Below the pieces are notes generated by a model. That model searched no databases, had not been told where the DNA came from, and saw only the letters and a list, made by a program, of their open reading frames with translations. Below, in pieces: positions 1 to 6,543 of a stretch of DNA of 12,611 bases. Numbering within the stretch: the stretch's first letter is position 1; every line of letters begins with the position of its first letter. A program made the translations under genes and the position numbers. The DNA comes from OMOG01 sp041485845 (lineage in GTDB: Bacteria; Acidobacteriota; Terriglobia; Bryobacterales; Bryobacteraceae), in the NCBI GenBank assembly GCA_041485845.1, contig JBGPKH010000214.1, positions 1-12,611 of the forward strand. The letters are read 5' to 3'.

Positions 1-1
1 C

Positions 2-133
2 ATCGCCGAGGCCCTCATTCAGCTCAGAGCCATCTATTTGAGCGGGGACTTCGACCCCTACTGGTCCTTTCACATCGAAAAAGACCAGCACCGGATCCAT
101 CCCCCTGGTCAGTGGAGCGTCGTTCTAGAGTAG
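2..133 (+). CDS. C-terminal end of an ISKra4-like transposase (partial)
   Basis: An open frame enters from the left edge and stops at TAG 131-133, giving 43 residues. They include EALIQLRAIYLSGDFDPYW followed by SFHIEKDQHR. A pattern of leucine-arginine helix, S-G-D-F-D, Y-W and F-H is what I recall at the C-terminus of ISKra4-family transposases, so I assign it there from memory of the family, not from a search. The catalytic part lies outside the window, so whether the element is intact cannot be judged. No clear terminal inverted repeat could be matched downstream because the left end of the element is not visible. It could instead be the tail of an unrelated transposase or a hypothetical protein. 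Confidence 0.5.
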   Translation: MAEALIQLRAIYLSGDFDPYWSFHIEKDQHRIHPPGQWSVVLE

Positions 134-172
134 ACACACCCGTTTCATTTCCTGAGTACCTCCTCATCAGGT

Positions 173-188
173 AGGAACGCAAGTTCCT
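173..188. terminator. Hairpin with GCAA tetraloop downstream of the transposase
   Basis: AGGAAC-GCAA-GTTCCT forms a perfect 6-bp stem closed by a GNRA-type loop, 39 bases after the transposase stop codon. There is no T tract, so it is a possible 3' RNA structure or a component of the IS end and not a classical intrinsic terminator. The rest of 134-261 shows no gene. Confidence 0.3.
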
Positions 189-261
189 CCAGGGGGGTTG
201 CGGATCTGAATTGACGTTAATGTTAGGAAGAGTTCATGTGCCGCCGGGTGCGGACGGCGCC

Positions 262-1014
262 CTACCCGAACATTCCGGCGATCGCAGACTTACCTAACAC
301 GTAAATCGCCCACGGGAGACCGACGGAAAACAGCGCCCCGCCGAAAGAGAGCTTCTTTCCGGCAGCGGCCTTGAGACCGGTGGCGATCAGGAACATCGTC
401 CAGAAAGAGAACAGGTCGAGCGAAGTGGCCAGCGAGTAGAGGAATTTCGAGCTGGCTTGCGGATCCATGAACGCCCCCGGATTGAACGCCAGCGGATTCT
501 GGAGGTTGAACTGATCCGGGTTCTTCAGCATTATGACGACGATCGTCAGGATCGAGCTCACCACGCCGGTCAAGCTCGCGTAACACATGACGGCGAACAC
601 CTGCTTGAACTTCACGGGAGCCGACATGATCCCGGCGACAATGCCCAACAGGACCGCGGACGCGATGAGACAGTAGACCGGCGGGACGACCACGGCCCCA
701 ACGGCGCCGCCGATGGGTGCGAACTTGGTCTGCATGGCGAGTGCCTGATCGCGTTGCTCCGGGCTCAACTGCGCCATCCGCGGGTTGTTCTCCATCTGCT
801 GGCGAATGATGCGGTCAAAACCCACGTGCTGCGTGATCATGACCATCACGGCGACCGCACAGATTATTATCAGAATCAGCGGAACCAGCCAGCCGGGACG
901 TTGCGCGATGTCTTCGAACGTCTTCTTGGGTTCGAAGAAGATGCCGGTGAGCCGCGCGAATTCACCCATGCGCTGTGGCTGTGGTTCCATCTCCGTTACG
1001 GGTTCAGGAGTCAT
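262..1014 (-). CDS. YIP1 family membrane protein
   Basis: This 250-residue protein has the layout of bacterial Yip1-domain proteins. A short cytoplasmic N-terminus contains RLTGIFFEPKKTFEDIAQRP (residues 21-40), the characteristic entry motif. About five hydrophobic segments follow, near residues 42-62, 102-130, 138-164, 190-216 and 223-249. Between the first two lies a charged loop (about 63-100). The role of bacterial YIP1 proteins is not established; they are predicted inner-membrane proteins, and no catalytic residues are evident. The gene is transcribed divergently from the amidohydrolase-like gene, with 71 bp between the start codons. Met1 at 1014 is the longest choice; Met9 or Met16 are alternatives that would still keep the domain. 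A TACAAT hexamer on the minus strand (1029-1024) lies just upstream and could be a -10 box. Family assignment is firm; function is unknown. Confidence 0.85.
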   Translation of the reverse strand: MTPEPVTEMEPQPQRMGEFARLTGIFFEPKKTFEDIAQRPGWLVPLILIIICAVAVMVMITQHVGFDRIIRQQMENNPRMAQLSPEQRDQALAMQTKFAPIGGAVGAVVVPPVYCLIASAVLLGIVAGIMSAPVKFKQVFAVMCYASLTGVVSSILTIVVIMLKNPDQFNLQNPLAFNPGAFMDPQASSKFLYSLATSLDLFSFWTMFLIATGLKAAAGKKLSFGGALFSVGLPWAIYVLGKSAIAGMFG

Positions 1015-1048
1015 ATCAGGACGATTGTACTCCAGTGCACCAATGTGC

Positions 1049-1077
1049 GCTCGGATATGATGGCTCGGATTATGATG
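1049..1077 (+). repeat. Short tandem duplication upstream of the amidohydrolase-like gene
   Basis: GCTCGGATATGATG (1049-1062) is followed directly by GCTCGGATTATGATG (1063-1077), a duplication differing by one inserted T. Each copy contains TATGAT, a 5/6 match to a -10 box. The second copy overlaps the likely ribosome-binding region GGAAG (1077-1081). It may duplicate a promoter element or be simple slippage. Confidence 0.45.
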
Positions 1078-1085
1078 GAAGTTCG

Positions 1086-1988
1086 ATGCCCTTCCGCGTT
1101 TGGCTCGCCCTCCTATTGCTTACTCTTTGCGCTTGTAAGCCGCCGGAGGAGAGCCATGCAAAGGCGATCATCGGCGCGCTGCTGATCGACGGCGCCGGAG
1201 GGCCGCCGCGCAGCGACTCGGTAGTGGTGGTGACCGAAGAGCGGATTCGCGCCGCGGGGGCGCGGTCCAATGTGGCGATTCCTTCGGAGGCCGACAAGAT
1301 CGATGGCTCCGGCAAGTTTCTGGTCCCGGCGCTGGTGGATATTTGCGACAGCGCCTCGCCGCCCGGGCTACTCCACCCGGGCAATCCCGAGCAGGCCCGA
1401 ACCCAGGTGGCGGAGGCGGCTGCGCGTAAAGCCGGGGCGATTCACCTCGGCCAAGCCGGCCGGGCGATCGTGGAAGCAGCGCTGGAGGCGGCTCGCAGCG
1501 CGGGCATTCCGGTGATAGGACACTTCACCACGCAGGCCGGCGCGCGATTGCTGGTGGACAACGGCGCTTCGAGCCTGGTGGGCATGATCGCCGACACGGA
1601 AGACCTCGACGCGAACCTGGTGTCCCGGCTGCGGGATCTGCGGATCGTGATCGCGCCGGCCCTGTCGCAGGCGGGCTCCGGACTGGAGGTGGCCAAACGC
1701 AATACGCGCCGCCTGTCGCAGGCAGGCGTGCTGCTCGCGGTGGCGTCCCAAGGAGGCGATCCGATCCACGAAGCCGAGCTGCTGGTGGAGGCCGGAGTGC
1801 CGCCGTTAGACGCGATTGTCGCGGCCACCCGTAATGGGGCGATGGCCCTCGGTCAACTCGATCGGCGAGGCACCATCGAGGGGGGAAAGCGGGCCGACCT
1901 GGTCCTGGTTACGGCGAATCCGGGCGAGGACATCCGCAATCTCCGCCGCGTGGTCCTGAGGATGACGGCGGGCGTGTGGCAGCGGTGA
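1086..1988 (+). CDS. Amidohydrolase-like lipoprotein lacking the HxH metal motif
   Basis: ATG at 1086 is chosen over an upstream frame opening at 975. It begins a clean lipoprotein signal (MPFRVWLALLLLTLCAC, lipid-acceptor Cys17) and has GGAAG just upstream. The mature protein (300 residues in total) follows the amidohydrolase superfamily plan. It has an N-terminal beta part with GALLIDGAGGPPRSDSVVVV (30-49), the FLVPALVD strand (78-85), a TIM-barrel-like middle, and a typical C-terminus: AATRNGAMALGQLDRRGTIE (246-265) followed by GGKRADLVLV. In active relatives the strand corresponding to FLVPALVD continues into H-x-H; here it reads DICDS (85-89). The second-site position usually given as a histidine reads SLVGM (163-167), while His146 and Asp225 remain. 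At 300 residues it is also shorter than the usual 400 or so. It is probably a catalytically dead or repurposed family member. The DUF4097 gene follows 53 bp downstream on the same strand. Confidence 0.75.
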   Translation: MPFRVWLALLLLTLCACKPPEESHAKAIIGALLIDGAGGPPRSDSVVVVTEERIRAAGARSNVAIPSEADKIDGSGKFLVPALVDICDSASPPGLLHPGNPEQARTQVAEAAARKAGAIHLGQAGRAIVEAALEAARSAGIPVIGHFTTQAGARLLVDNGASSLVGMIADTEDLDANLVSRLRDLRIVIAPALSQAGSGLEVAKRNTRRLSQAGVLLAVASQGGDPIHEAELLVEAGVPPLDAIVAATRNGAMALGQLDRRGTIEGGKRADLVLVTANPGEDIRNLRRVVLRMTAGVWQR

Positions 1989-2041
1989 GTTGATGGAACA
2001 AACGATAGCGGACTTGCGTATGCTCCAAATCGAGGATAGCG

Positions 2042-2968
2042 ATGCGCAAGAAGTTGGTTCTTCCGGCCCTTGCGGCCGGCATGCTCAGCCTCACGGCATG
2101 CGACGTGGTGGACCTCGGTGACTTGGGACGGTTCAGCCGGGACGTCCACTACAGCTACCCATTGCACTCTGGCGGCCGGCTGGCCGTCGAGATCTTCAAC
2201 GGCTCGGTGGAGATCTCGGGCTGGGACCAGGACACCGTGGACATCAGCGGCACCAAGTACGGCCCCACGCAACAAGCCGCCGACGATCTGAAGGTCAACA
2301 TTGAGAACAGCGCGGATGCGGTGTCCATCCGCGTGGCGCGGCCATTCGAGCGGCGCAATCACCAGGGGGCGCGTTTCGTCATCAAGATTCCGCGCGGGGC
2401 CATACTGGATCGCATTACCACCTCCAATGGGGCGATCCGCACCCTTGACGGCAGCGGTCCGGCGCGCTTCCGGACGTCCAACGGGCCGGTCCAAGTGACC
2501 GGATTGCGGGGCAGTCTCGACATCCAGACTTCGAACGGGGGAGTGGAACTGGTGGATGTGGAAGGCGACGTGGTGGCCCACACCTCGAACGGCCGCATCC
2601 GCGCGGAGCGGCTGAAGGGCACGCTCGAAGCGACCAGCAGCAACGGCGGAGTGCATGCGGACATCACCCGCACGGACCGGCCGGTTCGCGTGGAGACCTC
2701 CAACGGCCCGGTGGAACTGACGCTGCCGGAGAACTACAGCCGGGATGTCCGGGTGAGCACGAACAACGGCGGGATCACACTGCGACTCCCGCCGGCGATC
2801 AACGCCCGGGTGATGGCGCGGACGAGCAACTCCTCGATCTCCACCGACTTCGAGGTCCGCATGCAGGGCGAATTCAACAAGAACCACATGGACGCCACAA
2901 TTGGCAGCGGCGGTCCGTTGATCGACTTGAGCACCTCGAACGGCAGTATCCGGCTGCTGAAGATGTGA
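2042..2968 (+). CDS. DUF4097 beta-strand repeat lipoprotein
   Basis: GAGGA at 2032-2036 sits 5 bp before this ATG. The product (308 residues) starts with a lipoprotein signal, MRKKLVLPALAAGMLSLTAC, with lipid-acceptor Cys20. From about residue 50 onward it is a ladder of short beta strands separated by T-S-N-G turns, diagnostic of DUF4097/adhesin-like beta-repeat proteins. The turns fall at residues 127, 145, 163, 181 and 199 (exactly 18 apart), then 219, 240 (TNNG), 261 (TSNS) and 298. Such proteins are predicted right-handed beta-helix or beta-roll solenoids. They are envelope-located and their function is generally unknown; some occur with anti-sigma or PspC-like systems, none of which is here. 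It lies 53 bp after the amidohydrolase-like lipoprotein gene and may be co-transcribed with it. No catalytic motif is visible. Confidence 0.88.
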   Translation: MRKKLVLPALAAGMLSLTACDVVDLGDLGRFSRDVHYSYPLHSGGRLAVEIFNGSVEISGWDQDTVDISGTKYGPTQQAADDLKVNIENSADAVSIRVARPFERRNHQGARFVIKIPRGAILDRITTSNGAIRTLDGSGPARFRTSNGPVQVTGLRGSLDIQTSNGGVELVDVEGDVVAHTSNGRIRAERLKGTLEATSSNGGVHADITRTDRPVRVETSNGPVELTLPENYSRDVRVSTNNGGITLRLPPAINARVMARTSNSSISTDFEVRMQGEFNKNHMDATIGSGGPLIDLSTSNGSIRLLKM

Positions 2969-2978
2969 GCGGTTGGAT

Positions 2979-3008
2979 AAAGCCAGGGGCAGCGGAGCAG
3001 ATGGCTTT
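2979..3008. terminator. Likely bidirectional terminator between convergent genes
   Basis: AAAGCCA (2979-2985) and TGGCTTT (3002-3008) form a perfect 7-bp inverted repeat around a 16-base GC-rich loop. It lies exactly between the stop codons of the convergent DUF4097 and HDOD genes. The A-rich and T-rich flanks of the stem serve both directions, but the T tracts are short. Confidence 0.5.
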
Positions 3009-3880
3009 CACGGCATGATCGAGTCCTCCTGCAACTCGCTCTGCAGGCGATCCATCAGATCATTCACGGAAAACCGGGAACGGGGACAGGCGCCCTCGGG
3101 GATCCACTCCACCAGGGACTCGGCCGGCCAGCACTCGATGTGGGCAGCGGCTTTGAAGCCCAGCGACTGCGCGAACAGGCAGGCCAAGCGGACCAGGTCG
3201 GTCCGGTCGCCGATCTCTCCGGTCACCGGGGCGTGGTGCCGGGAGGCCGTGTCCCAGAACTCTTCGGGAAGCTTCCAGAGGCGGGTCAACCACAAACCGG
3301 CTTCGCAGTGGTTCACAGAAAAAGAACGTTGTTCCAGCTCCATGAGATCCTGGTTGGTCCCCACGGCGGAAGCCAGCAGCGCGGGATACTCGGGATAAGC
3401 CGAGAGCATCCCCAGCCTGCCGATGTCATGCATCAGCCCAGCCGTACAAGCCTGCTCCGGATGGATGCGGTAGAACGGGGCCAGGCACTGGGCGGCGATG
3501 GCTGCGGCCCGGCTGTGGCGCCAGCAATCCTGTCCGGCGCCCTTGCTCTTGATGCCGCGCACCATCCCGTGCAAAGCGACCGACACGGCCAGGGCCCTGG
3601 TGCGTTCGATGCCCAGCGCGACCACGGCCCTCTGGACGCTGTCGATGCGGTATTGACGGGCGTAAAGCGCGGAGTTGGCCACCGTCAGGATTTCCGCGCT
3701 GAAGGCCGGATCGGAGTTCAGCAGGCCGGTAACCCGGGCGATGTCGGCTTCTTCGCTCGCCAGGAGCGCCAGCAATCGAACCGTGACGGGCCGGAACACC
3801 GGGATTTTGCAGAGCCGTTCCGGAGGCCGGTCAACCACCTGCACAACGTCGGGCTCTCCGCTTGTCTTCGTCACATCCAT
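3008..3880 (-). CDS. HDOD domain signalling protein
   Basis: This 290-residue single-domain protein fits the HDOD family (a divergent HD-domain fold in bacterial signal transduction). The N-terminal helical part includes KIPVFRPVTVRLLALLASEE (25-44), LLNSDPAFSAEILTVANSA (53-71) and the IDSVQRAVVALGIERTRAL block (79-97), all typical. The region around LMHDIGRLGML (149-159) keeps His151-Asp152. Other potential ligands are His122, His191 and His215/216, so the metal site is better preserved than in many HDOD proteins. HDOD proteins commonly lack demonstrated phosphodiesterase activity and act as output or scaffold modules; no EAL, GGDEF or receiver domain is attached here. ATG 3880 has no strong Shine-Dalgarno sequence. 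The gene is convergent with the DUF4097 gene and has no obvious operon partner. Confidence 0.85.
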   Translation of the reverse strand: MDVTKTSGEPDVVQVVDRPPERLCKIPVFRPVTVRLLALLASEEADIARVTGLLNSDPAFSAEILTVANSALYARQYRIDSVQRAVVALGIERTRALAVSVALHGMVRGIKSKGAGQDCWRHSRAAAIAAQCLAPFYRIHPEQACTAGLMHDIGRLGMLSAYPEYPALLASAVGTNQDLMELEQRSFSVNHCEAGLWLTRLWKLPEEFWDTASRHHAPVTGEIGDRTDLVRLACLFAQSLGFKAAAHIECWPAESLVEWIPEGACPRSRFSVNDLMDRLQSELQEDSIMP

Positions 3881-4004
3881 ACAGGGTATCTATCGGCGGG
3901 ATCGGGAAAGAGCTTTAGCTTTTAGCGGCCGGGCATGGGGGCTAACCGATCTGGGGAAGCCGGTTCCCCGCGACCGTAAGCGGATTCCGCGACTGAGCCG
4001 CGAA
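3881..4004. other. Upstream region of the HDOD gene, no gene seen
   Basis: This is the part of the gap left of the inserted element. It contains AGCTTTAGCTTTTAGC near 3910-3925 (short TTAGCT-type repeats that could lie in the HDOD promoter) and a small palindrome GCGGA-T-TCCGC at 3980-3990. No reading frame resembles a known protein. Confidence 0.4.
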
Positions 4005-4283
4005 ATCCCCAAGGTGGGTATCTGCTTGACTCAGGTAGCCACCATGGGTTGGGTCGCGGCTGCCGACCGCCCGCCTCCGGAATGTGCGATGGCGGCCTGC
4101 TGGTTCATCGGGTGCCGCCGCTGGCCTGGGCCTCGAAAACCGTCAACGACGGCCTGATTCGCCGCCGAACGCCTTGGGTACGTGCGGCCGCCACGGTCCC
4201 TTGACACGGTTGCGGAGCTCGGTTGGCCGACAACCACAAGATGTTGGGGTTACCTGAGTGAAGCAGATACCCCACATCCCCAA
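4005..4283. mobile_element. MITE-like element with 25-bp TIRs and 8-bp target duplication
   Basis: The element spans 4013-4275 (263 bp). Its left end (4013-4037) and the reverse complement of its right end (4275-4251) match at 22 of 25 positions, sharing GGTATCTGCTT, one mismatch, then ACTCAGGTA. Outside the repeats stands ATCCCCAA on both sides (4005-4012 and 4276-4283), a perfect 8-bp direct repeat expected of a transposition target duplication. The interior is GC-rich, has no transposase frame and no recognisable protein remnant, so it would need mobilisation in trans. Inverted-repeat length and an 8-bp duplication are compatible with several DDE families; I cannot name one. The right end lies 73 bp upstream of the first KdpD-like gene, so it may carry or displace promoter elements. 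Confidence 0.8.
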
Positions 4284-4303
4284 AACGTTAGGCGGCCCTG
4301 GGC

Positions 4304-4333
4304 GCGTGGCCGGCCGGGAAGCCCGCCCCACGC
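4304..4333 (+). promoter_or_regulatory. Hairpin in the leader of the first KdpD-like gene
   Basis: GCGTGG (4304-4309) pairs with CCACGC (4328-4333), and GC-rich bases inside can pair further. The structure ends 9 bases before the purine-rich AAGAGG (4343-4348), which directly abuts the ATG at 4349. It could shape translation initiation or be a terminator stem for transcription entering from the element; there is no T tract. Confidence 0.35.
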
Positions 4334-4348
4334 ATTATCCTTAAGAGG

Positions 4349-5455
4349 ATGGCAAGCCGCGTCGATCGCAGGCCCGATCCCGAAGAACTGCTGCGGCGAG
4401 TCCAGGCCGATGAGCGCCGCGAACGGCGCGGACGGCTCAAGGTGTTCCTGGGTTACGCCTCGCGCGCCGGCAAATCGTTCCGCATGTTCGACGAGGGCCG
4501 GCGCCGTAAGGAGCGCGGCCAGGACGTGGTGGTCGGCGCGGTCCAGAGCAAGGTCACGCCCGACATCCAGGAGATCCTCTCGAAGCTCGACGTGGTGCCC
4601 ACGGTTGCGGAGCGGCACGCCGGCCGCAACTACGAAGTCATCGACGTCACCGCCGTCTTCCGGCGCCACCCGCAAGTGTGCCTGATCGACGGCCTGGCCT
4701 GCGACAACCCACCGGGCAGCCGCAATCCGCAGCGCTGGCAGGACGTGGAGGAACTGCTCAAGCGCGGGATCAGCATCATAACGGCGGTGAATGTCCAGCA
4801 CATCCGGGAGCAGCAGGACGCGGTGGAGCGGATCACGGGCAAACGCCCGCCCTACAGCGTGCCGGAGGAGTTCCTGCGGGAGGCCGACGAGATCGAAGTG
4901 GTGGACGCGCCGCCCGAGGCGTTGCTCGACCGCACGAGCGCGGGCAACATGCCGGATTCCCGGGGGCTGGCGGAGTTGCGCGAGCTGGCGCTTCTGCTGG
5001 CGGCGGACGTGGTCGAACGGCAGTTGCAGGAGTACCTCGAATCCCACGGCATCGCCGGTAAGGGGGGAGCGCAGGAGCGCATTCTGGTCTGCCTCACGCC
5101 GCGCAGCAACGCGCCGGACATGCTGCGCAGCGGCCAGCGGAACGCGCAGCGGTTCCACGGCGCTTTGCTGGCGGCTTACGTGGAGCAACCCGGCCTTCCA
5201 TCGCAGGACCAGGAGCGATTACAGTCCCACCTCGCCCTGGCGCGAGAACTGGGCGCCGAGGTGCACAGCCTGAAGGGCGCCGATTTCGTGGAGGCGATTC
5301 TCGACTTCGCCCGCGCACAGCGCATCACGCAACTGTTCGCCGGCCACTCCATGGGGGATCGGCGGCTGCGGTGGTCGCGCAGCCCGATCGATCGCCTGAT
5401 CGATGCGGCCGAAGGCTTCGACGTCCGCCTGTTTCCGCATCTGGAGGCCCAATGA
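4349..5455 (+). CDS. KdpD N-terminal/USP protein without kinase, degenerate nucleotide site
   Basis: The 368 residues match only the cytoplasmic N-terminal half of the potassium sensor kinase KdpD. The opening RRPDPEELLRRVQADE (7-22) is typical of full-length KdpD, supporting ATG 4349. The KdpD domain follows (about 28-238), then a universal-stress-protein-like domain (about 242-366, beginning QERILVCLT). The membrane segments, GAF domain and histidine-kinase core are absent. The P-loop reads YASRAGKS (36-43), keeping Gly-Lys-Ser but losing the usual P-G-V or A-G-V centre. The normally conserved DELAHTN motif reads DGLACDN (114-120), losing Glu, His and Thr. The later QRWQDVEELL and NVQH signatures are intact. 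In other bacteria the KdpD N-terminal region senses ligands and tunes the kinase, and USP domains can bind c-di-AMP in some Firmicutes. Its stop overlaps the start of the next gene (ATGA), implying coupled translation with an intact paralog. Confidence 0.85.
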   Translation: MASRVDRRPDPEELLRRVQADERRERRGRLKVFLGYASRAGKSFRMFDEGRRRKERGQDVVVGAVQSKVTPDIQEILSKLDVVPTVAERHAGRNYEVIDVTAVFRRHPQVCLIDGLACDNPPGSRNPQRWQDVEELLKRGISIITAVNVQHIREQQDAVERITGKRPPYSVPEEFLREADEIEVVDAPPEALLDRTSAGNMPDSRGLAELRELALLLAADVVERQLQEYLESHGIAGKGGAQERILVCLTPRSNAPDMLRSGQRNAQRFHGALLAAYVEQPGLPSQDQERLQSHLALARELGAEVHSLKGADFVEAILDFARAQRITQLFAGHSMGDRRLRWSRSPIDRLIDAAEGFDVRLFPHLEAQ

Positions 5456-6525
5456 GCGGCCAACCGCCCCATCCGGGCCGGGGCCGGCTCAAAGTCTACC
5501 TGGGATACGCCGCCGGGGTGGGCAAGACCTATCGCATGCTCGAAGAGGCGCAGGCGATGCGGCAGAAGGGCGTGGACATCGCGATCGGGTACTTCGAGCC
5601 TCACGGCCGCCAGGAGACCATCGCCAAGACCGAAGGACTCGAGACGATTCCACGGCGCGCTCTCACCTACAACGGCACACAGTTCGAGGAAATGGACACC
5701 GATGCCATCCTGCTCCGCAAACCGGAAGTGGCGATCGTGGATGAATTCGCGCACACCAATGTCCCCGGCTGCGAGCGGGTCAAGCGCTGGCAGGACGTTC
5801 ACGTGCTGCTGGGTGCCGGAATCGACGTCCTCACCACCATGAACGTCCAGCACCTGGAAAGCCTCAACGACCAGGTGTGGCAGGCCACCGGGGTGCGCGT
5901 TCGCGAAACCATTCCGGACTGGGTGGTGGATGAGGCCGACGAGATCGTCTTCATCGACCTGACGCCTGGGGCCCTGCGCAACCGGCTGGAGCGCGGCGTG
6001 GTGTATGCGCAGGAGAAGGCGCAGCGGGCCATGGAAAACTTCTTCACCGAAGCGAACCTCACGGCGCTCCGCGAAATGGCCATGCGTCACACGGCCCACG
6101 AAGTGGAGGAGAAGCGGGAGCCGGCGTCCGTTTTGCCGGCGTCGTCGCGCCAGGAACGGATTCTCATCTGCCTCACCGGGAGCCCCACTTCCGCGGCCCT
6201 GATCCGCAGGGGGAAGCGCGTGGCCGATTATCTCCAGGCCGACTGCCTGGCGATCCACGTCGCCGCTGGCGCCGGCGGAATCGAAGCCGTGGAGCGTCAC
6301 CTAAGCTTCGCGCGCAACCTGCGGATCGAGACGCACGTGATCGAATCGGCCGATGTGCCGCGCACCATCGCCGGGTTCGCCCGCGAGCGAGGCGTCACCC
6401 AGATCTACATGGGGCGCTCCGCTCCCCCTCCCTGGTGGAACCGTTTCGCGGAGACCGTCGTCCAACAGGTAGTGCGGCAGGCGCGCGATATGCAGATCAC
6501 GATCGTCGCGGAACGGCGGCGATAG
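5452..6525 (+). CDS. KdpD N-terminal/USP protein without kinase, intact motifs
   Basis: ATG 5452 overlaps the previous stop codon as ATGA; a longer in-frame extension to 5371 lies wholly within the upstream gene and is rejected. The 357-residue product is again the KdpD domain (about 10-220) plus a USP-like domain (about 233-355, starting RQERILICLTGSP). The motifs are canonical: P-loop YAAGVGKT (19-26), DEFAHTN (97-103), KRWQDVHVLL (111-120), and TTMNVQHLESLND (128-140). No transmembrane, dimerisation or kinase domain follows; the gene stops after the USP domain and a TPR gene begins 18 bp later. Full KdpD is about 900 residues, so this is a stand-alone sensor module. It may act with the degenerate paralog upstream as a heteromeric soluble sensor, or regulate a kinase encoded elsewhere. 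No kdpFABC or kdpE is in the window, so the potassium link is inferred only from homology. Confidence 0.87.
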   Translation: MSGQPPHPGRGRLKVYLGYAAGVGKTYRMLEEAQAMRQKGVDIAIGYFEPHGRQETIAKTEGLETIPRRALTYNGTQFEEMDTDAILLRKPEVAIVDEFAHTNVPGCERVKRWQDVHVLLGAGIDVLTTMNVQHLESLNDQVWQATGVRVRETIPDWVVDEADEIVFIDLTPGALRNRLERGVVYAQEKAQRAMENFFTEANLTALREMAMRHTAHEVEEKREPASVLPASSRQERILICLTGSPTSAALIRRGKRVADYLQADCLAIHVAAGAGGIEAVERHLSFARNLRIETHVIESADVPRTIAGFARERGVTQIYMGRSAPPPWWNRFAETVVQQVVRQARDMQITIVAERRR

Positions 6526-6543
6526 GCTACTATAGGGAAGTCC

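Noticed and set aside
457..1185. Plus-strand open frame of 242 codons opposite the YIP1 gene
   Set aside because: Its translation is rich in His, Arg and Asp with no domain pattern, while the opposite strand gives a clean membrane protein.
1853..2887. Minus-strand frame of 344 codons opposite the DUF4097 gene
   Set aside because: It is a shadow of the repetitive GC-rich coding strand; the sense frame has a lipobox, a ribosome site and TSNG repeats.
4201..4206. Perfect TTGACA -35 box inside the MITE
   Set aside because: No acceptable -10 hexamer is found 16-18 bp downstream (the sequence there is GC-rich), so an outward promoter cannot be claimed.
4031..4237. Short minus-strand frame within the MITE as a possible transposase remnant
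   Set aside because: The 68-residue translation shows no transposase motif and the element is better explained as non-coding.
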